Below, piece after piece: positions 41,642 through 53,803 of a stretch of DNA of 64,000 nt. Each line of letters starts with the position of its first letter. The first letter of the stretch is position 1. Source of the DNA: Hypomesus transpacificus (lineage: Eukaryota > Chordata > Actinopteri > Osmeriformes > Osmeridae); assembly GCF_021917145.1 (NCBI RefSeq), contig NC_061073.1:15535507-15599506 (forward strand), given 5' to 3'. Both the position numbers and the translations under genes were made by a program. Under the pieces are notes generated by a model. It saw nothing but the letters and a program-made list of their open reading frames with translations. It ran no database searches and had not been told where the DNA came from.

Positions 41642-44600
41642 GTGAGTTATAAAATCCACAATATTGGCATTTCACCCGAACCCAAATCTCCCTTCTGAAT
41701 CTATCAATTTATTGGTTAAGGTCACTTCTCTTACATAATTTCTTTTGACTGAACTGACTGAGTTAAAGTGACGTAAATACTGTTTATCTTGGAATGGACA
41801 ACTAGGCCTCCCTGTAGAATGTCTTTGTCTCCTACTAGGTTGGTTTTACAGTCTAGAGTACTATCACTGTGTATTTCAGAAGCAGTGTTTGTGTGCTAGT
41901 GACAAAGACATTACGTTATTTTGGCAGACAGACGGGAAGGTTGAGTGGGTATAAGCTGAGGGCACGGTAGATTTAGTGGACCAATCTTTTTCCATTTCAC
42001 TACCAACAGGATATCGAATGCCAGGACTGGACAGACAGCCAATCAGATGAAGACAGTGACCTAGAGGAGTTCCCATACGGAATCCAAGTAAAAATATATT
42101 TTCCTTAAAGTGTTGGAACTTCACGCTAAATCCCTAAATTTAGTTTAATACACTGTATACTTACTTTCCATAATGATGTATTGAATTTAAATACTGCCAT
42201 TGAGTGAGACAAACGTATCCACCTATTGTGTGGGGTATTAGCGTTGCTTTGTGGGGGAGCTAGACAAGGCTAACATATGGCCTGTGCTCGACATCACTAG
42301 CTGATCCTATTGCCTCTTAAGTCAGTTCAAAGCAAAGCTCTCTGTGAGTGATCCATCTTCACACACTTGCACACAGTGCTGCACTCGTACCAAAACTAAC
42401 CCCTCTGAAAGGTCTAATAATGGCACACGTTCCTTCCCATCTCATGTGTGGGCCATCTTTCACATTAGCTGCTGAGAGTATAATTATAGATACACCTCCC
42501 TGTGGTAACGTGTGGTGGAGTGATCGGGCCATCCGTTTGACCGTGTTTGTGTTGTGTGTCTGTAGGAGCGCTTTGATGCTGACCAGTATCGTCACCCCCA
42601 GCTAGACACTGACATAGAGGCAGTCAGAGGCCTTTACTCTGACACAGCAGTCTCCGTCAGGTACGCGACGACCTGTCACTCACTTGAACTAGTCTCACAG
42701 GAACATCTCGCATGCCAGGACGCCGTGTTTTACATTTTAAAATGGCATTTCGTGTTTTTTATGTCAAGTTCTTGTTGCGGAACTCTTTTTTATCTTTCTC
42801 CTTCCCTCCAGAGAGTATGGGACGATTGACGATGTGGATGTGGACTTGCAAATCGATGTCAGCTTCTTGGAAGTAAGTAAAGCAGGCGTGTTCCACACCA
42901 TGACGTGGTAGATAAGTCTAATACCCTAGGTGTCTTCTTTTGATTAGTAAATAATGTAAGTACACAGGAAATCCACATTTCTTCCACAGTGTCCCGTGTG
43001 TCTAGTTTTTGGTGCTGACACTGTCTCCCCAGGGGGAAGTGGCCAGGGCCTGGAAGATCAACCCAACAGAACCCATTATTGTCCGCCTACGCTTCTCTCT
43101 TTCCCACTACCTCGATGGTCCTGGTGAGCAAAATCTCTCTCTCTTTCTTTCACGTTATCCTGCTCGTTCTAATGTGACTCAAATAAATCCAAACTAATCC
43201 GTTGCACCGCAGCACCTTCCGTGGAGGTTTTCCAACCCTCCAACAGAGATGGCTTCAGCCTTGGACTGCAACTTCAGAAGTGAGCATTCAGTACACTCCT
43301 ATCTGGCAGACATATTAGCTGCTGTCTGACTGATTGGAGAGGATTACACTTACATAAACTACAATCTGAAAGATGGTGTCAAGATTTGACTTGTTGTTCC
43401 TCTCCTGCAGGGTCCTCGGCATGTTCATATCTCAACAGTGGAAACGTCTCACTAATGACATCATCACAACCCAGCAGAAGACCAGACATAATTGGTTCAA
43501 ACCCGGAGGAACTATCAAGAGGTTCCGTGCCAGACTCAACATTTGGTCACCCATGTCCAGGTACACAAATATACCCTGCTCTACTACCTTCCAGTACAAA
43601 TACATGCCCCACATACTTACTCTACCACCTAGCAGTACATACATGTACCCTACTTTACTACCTAGCAGTACACATAACCTTCTCGACTTATTTTTCTTGG
43701 TGGGTTGTGTGGGTTACAATCGCTGTTTCATGACTGTGATCCAGGTCAAATACCCAGGAGCAAACGCTGAAGGCGAAGCTACTGGTGCCTGACCTGAAAG
43801 TGAACCGCCTGATGAATAGAACAATATCGTACACGATCAAAAATCCCAATGGAGAGCTCTTTACTTACACACCTAGTGGGAAGGTGAAGCCCAGTCTACA
43901 CTGCACTCTCACACTCAATACCAATCAAGATACATTTGGTTCCATCGTCTTATTTAATCACTGATTATTCAGTCAACACATTCTCCAGTGGTTGTTTGAA
44001 ACCCTCAAATCACGTCTGTTTTGTTGCACTCTTCAGAGAGTGGTGGTGTCCGCGGTCAAGTCTCCAGCCCATGTCAGCACTAAACAACTGTTCGAGCTGC
44101 TCTTTTCATCTCAGGCTATTCAGCACTGCAAGAACACCCCGACACTGCAGCACGGCTTCTTAGTTCAGGTAGAGTCTCATTGTAGTATGTTTTACCACAA
44201 ACCTAGACAACGCACTTTACTACAAAACCAGGCAACGAACGGCAAACTTCAAAAATCAAATAAAAGAAATTGGTACTGACATGCTTTGAAGGCAATGCAA
44301 AGCATCAAAGGTTATATCTGTGTTTTACCATACTAAACCAGTTTGATTCAAACGGTTAAATAGCAGTAGTTAAGTTGTTATAGTGTTTTCATATGTGGTA
44401 GAGGTCCAGTTATATTCCACTCTCTCTATCTCTTCTGTTCATAGATAATGAAGTATGCAGAGCAGAGAATCCCCACACTGAATGAGTACTGTGTGGTTTG
44501 TGACGAGCGACATGTCTTTCAGAATGGCTCCATGTTAAAGGTACACTGATCCAGGAACACAACGGATGTGAGCAACAGTGCAAGTAAAAAAAAAAAAAAA

Positions 44601-47036
44601 GTAACTTCTTGGCAAATGACACCAAATCTGAACCTGGTTCTTCTGTCTCTGTGTCTCCAGCCAGCCGTTTGCACCAGGGAGCTGTGCGTGTTTTCCTTTT
44701 ACACTTTGGGAGTGATGTCTGGGGCTGCCGAGGAGGGGGCCACGGGAGTGGAGGTGGTGGACCTGCTGGTGGCCATGTGCAGGGCGGCGCTCGAATCCTC
44801 ACGCAAGAGCATCATCTTTGAGCCGTACCCTTCTGTGGTTGATCCTTGCAACCCTAAGACTCTGGCTTTCAGTCCCAAGGTACTGAGGAAATGTGTGCAT
44901 TTCAGTTGGAACTGAACTGTTTTCAAATCCCTCAAAACATCATTTAAAAAATAACGGAATATTACACCATTTCTGTTGCAGAGGAAGAGTTATGAAAGGT
45001 TGCAAAAAGCCTTGGACAGCGTCATGTCCATCAGGACGATGACGCAGGTGACTAAAGTAAACATTTGATCCTACACACCTACCCATATTGTCTATCAATA
45101 TATTATCAATTATGATTAACATCGGGTTGTTTCTAATGTGATGGATTGGATTTAGTTTTTTAAATGATTATCAATTTCCAGGGTCCCTATTCTGAAATCA
45201 AGAAGCAGATGGACAAAACCGATCCCCTTGCACACCCCTTACTGCAGTGGTAAGACAGCAACTCAATCCACGTCTCTTTGCATTTCACACTAAGACCGCA
45301 CACACTCTGACCTGTCTGTTTGTATGTTTGATACCAGGATTATATCAAGCAACAGATCCCATATTGTCAAGCTGCCACTAAACAGGGTACGAGAATATAG
45401 CTGTTTCTGTGACTAGTCCATAGTTTGTGATTGTGGGCTAACTGATAGCGGCTAGTTCTAGAAACCAGGCTCCTCTAAAAGGGCTATTTGACTTGACCTT
45501 GATCCATGTCACTCTTGCCAACCTTGTCTCTCCCTGTATTTCTCATTCTTGTGCAACAGTAACAGAAACTAGTGTCCCTCTTTGTTGTATACCAGCAGCT
45601 GCAGTTCATGCACACACCACATCAGTTCCTGCTCATCAGCAGTCCACCTGCCAAAGAGGCTCATTTCCAAGCAGCCAGGAAGCTCCATGGCAGCACTTTT
45701 GCCTTTCAGTGAGTGAAATTACATTTTACACAAACACACACACTTCTCGATTTTCATGATCATTGTCTTGATTTCTCTCCTCAGTGGTTCACACATAGAA
45801 AACTGGCACTCCATCCTCAGAAATGGACTGGTTAATGCCTCCTACACAAAGCTACAGGTTTGTTGCAATCAATATAACAGCATTGGGCAAATTAAATGGA
45901 GTTAATAACTTGGGAATAGTTTACCAAAATGGTAAACTTGACTCTGCTCTGCACTATTGAAGCTACATGGAGCTGCGTATGGGAAGGGCATCTACTTGAG
46001 TCCTATCTCAAGCATATCTTTTGGATATTCAGGTAATGATACCAAAACAGTTTGTTTATACATAGCAGTCCCAGTTCAGGTTTAAACTAATATAATGTTA
46101 GTTACGGTCACCCATCCTTATCCTTGTGTCTAACTGGTTTATCCCTATAACATGATGTTTTTGTTGATAATCAGGGATGGGTAAAGGTCAACACCAGATT
46201 CCCTCCAAAGAAGAGCTGATCAAACAATGTAACTGTCTGAACACAGTAGAACAGGTACAGTGTTGCACTTACAAATACTTGAAGCAAATACAATTTAAGA
46301 CAGAATTGTGGCATATCTTATGGCACTTTTGAGTTGTCATTATTTTCCCCTTTGTTCTTTCAGGAATATTCAGGACAGGCCAGATTTCTCCAGAGCAGAA
46401 ATTTAAACTGCATAGCACTTTGCGAAGGTAAACGATCTGTTTTCTGCTAGACGTTAACATCAGATGATGACAGAGCTAAGTAGCTATTGACTATCAATTT
46501 GGTGATTTGTGTTCCCTCAGTCATAACATCAAAGGACCTTCTAAGACATGGAAACATCTGGGTGTGCCCCACACCAGACCATGTGTGCACACGCTTCTTT
46601 TTTGTGTAAGTACAGCACAGCAGAGAACACAAGCTAAACCTGTGTAGTGACGTACACTGTAGTTCTTAAGTCAACATTGGACATTGGTCTCAACCCAACC
46701 CTGAGTCTGACCCCTCCGAACAACATATTTACATTTACATTGTCATGTAGCAGACGCTCTTATCCAGAGCGACTTACAGTAAGTAGGGACAGTCCCCCGA
46801 GGCAAGTAGGATAAAGTGCCTTGCCCAAGGACACAACGCCATTTTGCACGGCCAGGAATCAAACCGGCAACCTTCTGAGAATTACCCCAATTCCATAACT
46901 ATACCATCTGACCCCCCCCCCACTATATTTCTCTGATAGATACGAGAACGGCCAAGTGGGAGATGCTAACATCAACACCCAAGATGTCGAGATCCAAAAG
47001 GAGATTTTACAAGTGACCGGGACAACAAGCTGCTAA
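41639..47036 (+). CDS. parp6: PARP6, mono-ADP-ribosyltransferase family protein
   Basis: Twenty-one coding segments: 41639-41641, 42010-42087, 42566-42660, 42812-42872, 43033-43123, 43213-43279, 43411-43560, 43745-43883, 44037-44168, 44445-44540, 44661-44879, 44982-45047, 45182-45249, 45338-45386, 45596-45708, 45785-45857, 45963-46032, 46175-46254, 46364-46427, 46521-46605 and 46940-47036. They encode 631 residues; human PARP6 has 630. The N-terminal half matches PARP6 (acidic QSDEDSDLEEF, EYGTIDDVDVDL, RLRFSLSHYLDGP). The middle contains the near-invariant AVCTRELCVFSFYTLGVMSG and RKSIIFEPYPSVVDP. The C-terminal catalytic domain has the donor-binding histidine in HGSHIENWHSILRNGL, tyrosine in HGAAYGKGIYLSP, and ends FVYENGQVGDANINTQ. 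The usual third-position glutamate of poly-ADP-ribosylating PARPs does not line up here, in keeping with mono-ADP-ribosylation. Sequence and linkage to pkm favour PARP6 over PARP8. Confidence 0.96.
43565..43680. repeat. Short diverged tandem repeats in a parp6 intron
   Basis: Three imperfect units of the type 'taccacctagcagtacatac' (ccctac-tttactacc-tagcagtacac) lie just after a parp6 exon. The array is small and degenerate. Confidence 0.5.
46731..46915 (-). mobile_element. tRNA-derived SINE in the last parp6 intron, reversed
   Basis: On the minus strand this reads as the same SINE family: a degraded head, a ggtttgattcctggccgtg B-box region, the 'tgtccttgggcaaggcactt' body and the 'actgtaagtcgctctggata' tail. 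It lies wholly within the 46606-46939 intron. It is more diverged than the copies at 32609 and 40032. Confidence 0.85.
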
Positions 47037-48039
47037 AGGAAACGGTGGATACTGACACAAACATCAGGGACCACTGTGGTGTCGAAGATCATGTATAGAC
47101 TTTAAGATATGGCTGGATTTACCATTTTGATCATCTGTGGCTGATTTCTCTCAGCAATTCATCTTGATCAAAATGTCCTTATTCATTCTGCTCCATTCGA
47201 TTTTTTTCACAAAGGAGAACAATTTACAACAAAGTTACATGTGCTCAATTTTGCAGCATTTAAAATGTTTCCTTGAGTGATATCATTGTGAAAAGATACC
47301 TTTGGAAAGTTGAATCAAAGCAGGACACATAAACAGTTGATCACATATGTAGATCTGCGTTATGTGACATTCTGAGAAAACTGTCTGGCTTTTTATTGGA
47401 TTCCTGGATTTTGGATACAGTGGAGATTTTCTAACTTGAGATTGTTGTGGTCTCTCAAAGAGTGTCTCAAAAGTGTGTCATTGATGACTGAGTTAAATTG
47501 GAGAAGTTTAACTCTGAGATCATGCATTTAGGAACGTGAACATGTGAACCACTATGGATCTCCAGGAGGTTTACCTCCTCTCCTATATATTTTTGTGTAC
47601 ATGGAATTGCCACAGAGCAATTAATTTGACTTGCCTTTAACCTGTTTCACAGTTTCCATGTGATTTGTTTTAAGAGTAATCACTCTTGGCACGACTGAAT
47701 ATGTCTGGTGTATCTAAGATGTTTTGTTTTGACAATTTCTTATCGTTTTTTTTATTAAAGTTTGTCAGAACCCATTGTTTTCGTTCGATGAGTCTACATC
47801 CACACTCACAAGCTTAGTTATCACATCTCCATGACACTTCAGCAAAGTCCTTCCTGTGTTCTGCCACATGGTGGCGATATTTACCACAGACATTCTCCTC
47901 CAACTTGTGCACATGATGTACGTGACTCCCACAGAGCTCTCCTGTTACATGGTATAGTGAAGTGTGGTCAGTGTCCACGGGGGGGTGCCATAGACTCGAC
48001 GGTCTTCAAATTAATATTATTTCATCTTATTCCAAGTCC
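47037..48039 (+). other. parp6: parp6 3'UTR and downstream DNA
   Basis: The sequence after the stop is AT-rich 3'UTR. An ATTAAA at about 47754-47759 is a good poly(A) signal. No gene was recognised between there and the repeat beginning near 48040. Confidence 0.55.
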
Positions 48040-48303
48040 AAGTCCAAGTCTTTTTATTTGTCAGGTGCACAGAGCAACACAAGGTTAGACTGGGCACTGA
48101 AATTCTTAAGACAAGACAACGCAAGCACTTGGCATAACATAACATATAAGTACACAGAACAAATTTACATCTATGCTGAGCTTAGATAAGTGAACTTCCT
48201 AAATATACAGATAGCAATAAATAAACGACTATACTAACCCTAACACTAAAACTTCCTAAATTACAGATAACAATAAATAGTACGCTATACTAACCCTAAT
48301 ACA

Positions 48304-48341
<38 letters not shown>

Positions 48342-48545
48342 TTACAACCCTATAAACTAATCTAACCTAAATGGAGTACAGTGCAGTAGTGCAAATTTAC
48401 AGATCAGTGACTTTGTCAATGACCAAACAGGAGCCTGGTGGCGAGGTACAGTAGTGCAATGTTACTGAAAGAGCAACCAGTAGCTGAAAGTGACAGTGTA
48501 TAAGTGACTAGTGTGCAGTAAAAATGTCCATATCAGTGTCCATAT
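48040..48545. repeat. Dispersed repeat, unclassified, with an A tract
   Basis: It begins with a triplicated 'ccaagt' followed by 'ctttttatttgtcaggtgca', then 'ggttagactgggcactgaaa'. A near copy of this first ~65 bp lies at 49328-49395. The middle contains a duplicated ~55-bp segment (aacttcctaaat...actaaccctaa, twice) and a run of 34 A at 48305-48338. The right end (cagtgcagtagtgcaa...agtagctgaaagtgacagt) has the low-complexity look of a non-autonomous element. The class is unknown to me and the boundaries are approximate. Confidence 0.55.
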
Positions 48546-49327
48546 TTCCTACTCATGGGCATTTGTGTTCATGAATTTAATCTAAATTATGTGTGTGTGT
48601 GTGTCTGGATTTAAACATACAGGTAAAAAAGTAATGTGTAAAATAGATGTTTATAAAAATGGTTGATAAGGAACAGAGTAGAGACATCGATGAGGCAGCT
48701 GTGAGCCTCAGATGGATTCAGTGCACTGTTCTAATGCTGCATTTCTGCTTCACAGAACATGCAATGCCAGCCAGTCACTACCTTTCACAGCTAGGACAAA
48801 TATGCAGTCCCGTAGGGAGAGTAGTTTAAAACAAGCCCAACATTTTGGGTCATGTATACACATACGTGTGTGCATAAATCACACAAGTACACAGACATCC
48901 ACACACACACACACACACACACACAGGCATTGTTCTCACAGTGTGCTTATAGACATTTTAATAAAAGTGCAATGTTTGTGTTTGTGCCTTTAAGAGAATT
49001 TTCCATCACTCATTGTACTAGGCTCTCTTTGAACCTCATGTGTTTGGTTGGCAGCAGCTGTTTTCCATATTCATCAGGGTGAGGGACCTCTTTCCTTCAC
49101 TGTCAGTGAAGAGATTCAAGAGAAGATCCTAACCAAAACTGGAAAGGGAAAAAGTGGATTCTTTAAACTGATTAAAAAGCAGATGCATATGCACTTCGGG
49201 AAGAAATTTTCAAGGATTCAGCGAGGACTCTATACTTTATACAGAGGACAGGAACTTCTCTGAAGAACACAGGATTCGGTATGCTTAAGGTTCAAGTTTC
49301 AAGAGAATAGTGGGATCTACAGTGAGA
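48546..49327. other. Intergenic DNA upstream of rpp25
   Basis: This stretch contains a (CA)n run at about 48899-48924. An open frame at 49048-49263 is basic in composition but not recognised. No gene was supported. Confidence 0.4.
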
Positions 49328-49395
49328 ATAGTTCAAGTCTTTTATTTGTCAGGTACACAGAACAACACAAGGTTAGACTGGGCACTGAAATTCCG
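49328..49395. repeat. Second copy of the dispersed repeat, just before rpp25
   Basis: About 65 bases match the left end of the element at 48040 with only a few differences ('tcttttatttgtcaggtaca', then 'aggttagactgggcactgaa'). The match ends roughly 40 bases before the rpp25 start codon. Confidence 0.75.
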
Positions 49396-49435
49396 CACTG
49401 AATAGTTGAGCTGGTTGATGTATTTAAAAAAAAAC

Positions 49436-50149
49436 ATGTCTCTACCTATTAGAGGAGACATCATCCCCATCTCATGCACCTCTACATGCAATATTGCTGA
49501 CGTAGAAGTCCTTCAGTCTGACCTGTCCACCCCAGCACTCCCATTCTGCCCCTCGGCCACTCAGCAGCACCAGAGAGGCTTCAGGAGAATCAGCGTAACA
49601 GAGGAGCCCCGCGCCTGGCCGTTCCACGGACAAGCTCAAGGAGTGCTCGAGATGCGGGTGAAAGAGGGAAGCAAGATCCGTAACCTCTTGGGATTTGCCA
49701 CAGCTCGCATGCGGGGAGACGGAGGGGATGTAGGTCGCGCCGGAGTTAGACAGGTGGTTTTCACAGGGTCAGGTATGGGAGTTACAAAGACGATCACCTG
49801 TGCTGAGATCCTGAAACGTAAACTCGGGGGATTACACCAGCTGTCTAGGGTCTACTTTAAAACGGTTGAGGAAGTCTGGGAAGACGTGGATCGTTGTGGG
49901 CCAAGGATGAGCATGCAGAAGACTGTCCCTGCCATCAGCATACTGCTTTCTAAAGATCTGATGGATCCTCAGGAGAATGGATATCAGGCACCTAAAGTAC
50001 CCAAAGCACTTTTAGATAACAAGGAAAGAGAGGGCTCTCCTTTTGCTATAAAGATGACACCTTGCAGGCCCTGTTTACAGCATGTGGCAAAAAGAGTCTG
50101 TCTGGAAGACCCCTTACCTCAAACTTCCTCAGTGGGATTCAATTTATGA
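49436..50149 (+). CDS. rpp25: Ribonuclease P/MRP subunit p25, Alba family
   Basis: This single-exon gene encodes 237 residues. Rpp25 pairs with Rpp20 as an Alba-type heterodimer that binds the P3 domain of RNase P and RNase MRP RNA, acting in tRNA 5'-end and rRNA processing. The family core is clear: MRVKEGSKIRNLLGFATARM, VVFTGSGMGVTKTITCAEIL, KRKLGGLHQLSRVYFKTVEEVW and AISILLSKDLMDPQENGYQ, at about residues 65-185. Adjacency to cox5a, as for RPP25-COX5A in human, supports RPP25 over the paralogue RPP25L. The start is uncertain: ATG at 49436 (MSLPIRGD) is chosen, and an in-frame ATG at 49418 would add six residues. The N-terminal region before the Alba core is longer than I recall for human RPP25. 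An AATAAA at about 50334 probably ends the transcript. Confidence 0.93.
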   Translation: MSLPIRGDIIPISCTSTCNIADVEVLQSDLSTPALPFCPSATQQHQRGFRRISVTEEPRAWPFHGQAQGVLEMRVKEGSKIRNLLGFATARMRGDGGDVGRAGVRQVVFTGSGMGVTKTITCAEILKRKLGGLHQLSRVYFKTVEEVWEDVDRCGPRMSMQKTVPAISILLSKDLMDPQENGYQAPKVPKALLDNKEREGSPFAIKMTPCRPCLQHVAKRVCLEDPLPQTSSVGFNL

Positions 50150-50333
50150 GGAATTGCTAATATTTATTTTGTTGTTACTGATAACTGTCATATATATGAA
50201 GTATGTAAGATGGTGATTTTTTGTATATGACTATAGGGCAGTAATATACATATTGTGTGACAAGATAATGATCAAATGTATTTTGACATAACTCTAATCC
50301 TGTGTTCTTTTATGTTATAATCTCAATCACCCA

Positions 50334-50339
50334 AATAAA
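50334..50339 (+). terminator. rpp25: rpp25 poly(A) signal
   Basis: This AATAAA lies about 185 bases after the rpp25 stop and about 270 bases before the cox5a start. The remaining short gap must hold the cox5a promoter. Confidence 0.5.
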
Positions 50340-50608
50340 TCTGTATATGGAATTTATTTTTGTATTCTGTGTTGACTACTTGGCTTTGTAAGTTTTGTGA
50401 TTCATTCACATAATTTGATCCTACTTTATAATTAATAATAGACCCAGTCTAACAATAAACTTTTATACTCCACCAAGTTACACAACTGAAGTTAAATGTA
50501 CAGATTTTATAACCACATGTATGCGCATGCGCAAAGTGTACGCAAGTGGCAATCCAACATTCTGTGCTAGCAAGTTAGCCGGCCGCTAGTACCTGCTTGT
50601 TCCGCATC

Positions 50609-52488
50609 ATGTTCAGAGCTGCCGTCCGATTCTCAGTCTCCGGTGCCCGGAGTTTAACACGGTCACGGCCATTGTATCAAGGTAAGTGTTAATTGTGTGA
50701 GTTATTTGTTCGTTTATTTTTTATTAAAAAGTTCGTGGAGTAGGTTCAAGTTTGAGCGGAAATCTGTGAGGTCTTGAGGAAATCCTAATTTGACAAGCTG
50801 AATGGCTAGCCTAGCTAACTAGCTCTAGGTAGAACAATCCAGTTTACTAGCTCATTGTTATTATGTATTGCGAGTTGAGTAGCTACAGTGGGTGAGGATA
50901 ACAACAATTTATTGTGTGATATTTGATATCAGACTTGTTGTGTGCTGAAAATACGTACGTTGGTGTAGCTAAGCATGTCCTGTCCATTGCATAAATAGTT
51001 GACCAACAGTGTCCTTGCAATGACCCGCTAGTGCTAATATGCTAGGCTTTTCGCCATAGAGCTAGCTACCGTAACGTTACAAGCAATCTAAGGAGCGGTG
51101 CTAATATTCTTGTTTACATGGTGATCATCTCACAAAGCTGAAATGTTGTTAATTGCAGGTAGCTAAGAACAATATAACGGTGGTTAGTACGGTAAACAGT
51201 ATTGTAATGCTAAGTTGTTTATCAGCAGTCGAAATGTACTTTTTATACAGCTACCTCTAGCTCTAACTACAGTTGTAGTACTGTAGCAGTGGATCCTGTA
51301 GTATAAACAGAGCAATGCAGTGTAGTATAAAATATTACTTATATTTAAGTAGTGTCGATGAACCCGGCTTGGTGGGTTGTGGAAGTACACACTGGCAAAG
51401 AGCCAACTAGACTCAACAACCTTTCCCAGTTTACTATCCAGCCATACCCTTGACTGTGTGTAGACGTGCAGTCAGCTCTCTGGCCGTATATATCCTAGTA
51501 AGACCCGATTTAAAATGTCAACATCATCTTTAGCTCTCCAAAAAACACATTAGCAAATATGTTTTCTTTTTTTGGAACGACCACATTAACATAACCAATG
51601 GGTCCTATTGTCTCGCCTTGCAATGCTATTGGATTCATTTGGTCTTTCAAAAAAAAAGAAAGGAACAATTAAAGAGCTAAAGGCAACGTTGTAATTTTAC
51701 AACAAGGGGTCTTACAGGGATATCAAATCTGTAACCTGTTTTCTTTCTTACCCTGTAGCTCCGTTGGTCTCAAGGTGTTACTCTCATGGGAAAGTTGAGA
51801 CAGATGAAGAGTTTGATGCCCGTTGGGTCACGTATTTCAATAAGACAGACATTGATGCATGGGAACTGAGGAAAGGTAAGCAGAAACATTTTCACAGATG
51901 TCACCAAAAATAATTTCCCTAGATTAGTCTGTGTGTTCTATTTCAGGTACAGTATTAAATATAGTGTGGTTTAAAAGTTCATAAAAAATACCATTACACA
52001 GTCGCAAAATGTTTTGCTTATTGGATAGGTTGTGGACACAGACGTAAATTAATCTCAAGTAATCAAGACTTCTAAGTAAAATATGTTTCTGATTTGTCTC
52101 ATCTTTAACTAACATTGTTCTACAGGGATGAACACACTGATTGGGTACGACCTGGTCCCCGAACCAAAAATTATTGACGCAGCTCTGCGGGCCTGTCGAA
52201 GATTAGATGATTTGGCTAGTGCAATTCGGATTTTGGAAGCTGTGAAAGTAAGTTTGTTCACAAAATTTATTTATTGTGACAGCATTTTTCATTATTATTA
52301 TTCCTATTTTAAGTAAATACCGTAAATAACCTTAGTCAGAGCATTTTCCTTACTCTTAAATTATTGTCTCACAGGACAAATCTGGCCCTCACAAAGAAAT
52401 CTATCCATACCTGATTCAAGAACTGCGCCCAACTCTGGATGAGCTTGGGATTTCCACACCTGAAGAGCTTGGCATTGACAAATTATAG
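50609..52488 (+). CDS. cox5a: Cytochrome c oxidase subunit 5A, mitochondrial
   Basis: Coding exons 50609-50681, 51759-51875, 52126-52247 and 52375-52488 give 141 residues; human COX5A has 150. The N-terminus ([20 protein letters not shown]) is arginine- and serine-rich without acidic residues, as expected for a mitochondrial presequence. The mature part begins near [20 protein letters not shown] and is near-identical to vertebrate COX5[78 protein letters not shown] and the C-terminus IDKL. The protein is a nuclear-encoded subunit of respiratory complex IV and binds 3,5-diiodothyronine in mammals. The stop is followed within a few bases by another donor, so a non-coding last exon starts near 52577; AATAAA follows at about 52704. 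Confidence 0.97.
50682..51758 (+). other. cox5a: cox5a intron 1
   Basis: This intron separates the presequence exon from the first mature-protein exon. It is unique sequence with no repeat or gene recognised. Confidence 0.75.
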
Positions 52489-52709
52489 AAGGGTAGGTAT
52501 GAATGCTCACTGCCTGTTTTGAGTTTCCAAAGACAATTACCAACCAGTCTAACCTTTTTCTGAATGTTTCTTCCAGTTTTCTGACAGCGGTTGATGTCGT
52601 TGGGACATTGGAGCTCTGTACTTGTTATTGCTTCGTTTAATCCTGTGTGTGGTATTTAATTTTTACTTTATTAAGTTCTTATGCTTGTAAACTATTGATG
52701 GACCTAATA

Positions 52710-53803
52710 AAGGAAATTATCTGTGTTGAAAACGTGTCTGAAAAAATCTGGTTTCCAACCATTGGTGGAGTCACATTTAATGTTTTTTAACTGTAATTAT
52801 CTCAAGCATTACTTACTGTGACTGTACTGTACTTGAATGAACTGTGGTAGTACTTGTAAAACGCACTGTCTACATTCTTTTGTCAGTTGAACGAATTTAA
52901 ATGGGGAAAAAAACGTGTAATTATGTCAGACCACCAGAGAGCAGAATGGAGCCTTTCATTGAAAAGTGTGTATTTGTGTCCAACCTTGCGTTGTCTTAAG
53001 AATGTATTTTCATGTTAAAATAGCCTTAAGTGATAAAGAAATCTAATCAATATTCGACAGTTAACATTTTACCTTGATGTTGGAACTGCAATATCATATG
53101 AGTAACATTTGAAGACAATAGAGTACAATTATTTGCAAATTTCCAAAATTCCATAGTAGGCCGAGGTTAAAGTTGAACTTTCTCCTAAATTGCTTTCATG
53201 GCGTAGGCCCAATAACCTTGCGCACTATTTGTTAGTTGTAAAACTTAAATGGCGCCTAATGACGAACATTAGTAACAGGTTTCTAATGATTTCACAATAC
53301 TAATGTGGAGTAGGGCCTACCTATTAATCATAAGATTGCCGGTTCGACTCCTGGCCGTGCAATATGACGTTGTGTCCTTAGGCAAGGCACTTCATCCTAC
53401 TAGCCTCTGGGGAATGTCCCTGTACTTAAGCCTACTGTAAGTCGCTCTGGATAAGAGCGTCTTCTAAATGTAAATGTATGAGTATCGCCGTGAATTGCAC
53501 AGGGTAAGGTCAACTAAGTTTCAAGTCTGGGCGGGTCTTCGTGTAGCCTACAATTTGGGGGGTGGGGTATTCTGTAAAGATCAGGCTAGGGATGTTTGAG
53601 TTTCTATACGCTGTGGCCAGGGTAGGTGAGGCGGCTGGGCAGAGCTGTTTACTGCCCTCGCCAGTTTTAATCACCAAGGTTCTGAGGTATTTTTGGTATT
53701 GGTTATTTTTAATTTAATTAGCTGTGGAGAGATATGATCGTGTAAATAGATTTTCAACAAGCAACAGGAAGGCATTGGAAAAGGTGTGACTGGAAGTGAT
53801 CTA
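52710..53803. other. cox5a-arid3b intergenic region and arid3b 5'UTR
   Basis: After the cox5a poly(A) site this stretch holds a truncated SINE at 53309-53478. The last ~200 bases are the probable arid3b first-exon leader. No other gene was recognised. Confidence 0.5.
53309..53478 (+). mobile_element. tRNA-derived SINE, 5' truncated or diverged
   Basis: The B-box region (gccggttcgactcctggcc), the body (tgtccttaggcaaggcactt) and the tail (actgtaagtcgctctggata) of the SINE are clear. The A-box part of the head is not recognisable. This copy is about 330 bases upstream of the arid3b start codon. Confidence 0.83.

Noticed and set aside
44410-44802. 130-codon minus-strand frame, proline-rich
   Set aside because: It lies antisense to parp6 exons and crosses their splice sites. 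The plus strand explains the region.
49048-49263. 71-codon basic open frame upstream of rpp25
   Set aside because: No family resemblance, no splice or promoter support, and it lies between two repeat copies. Kept only as intergenic DNA.
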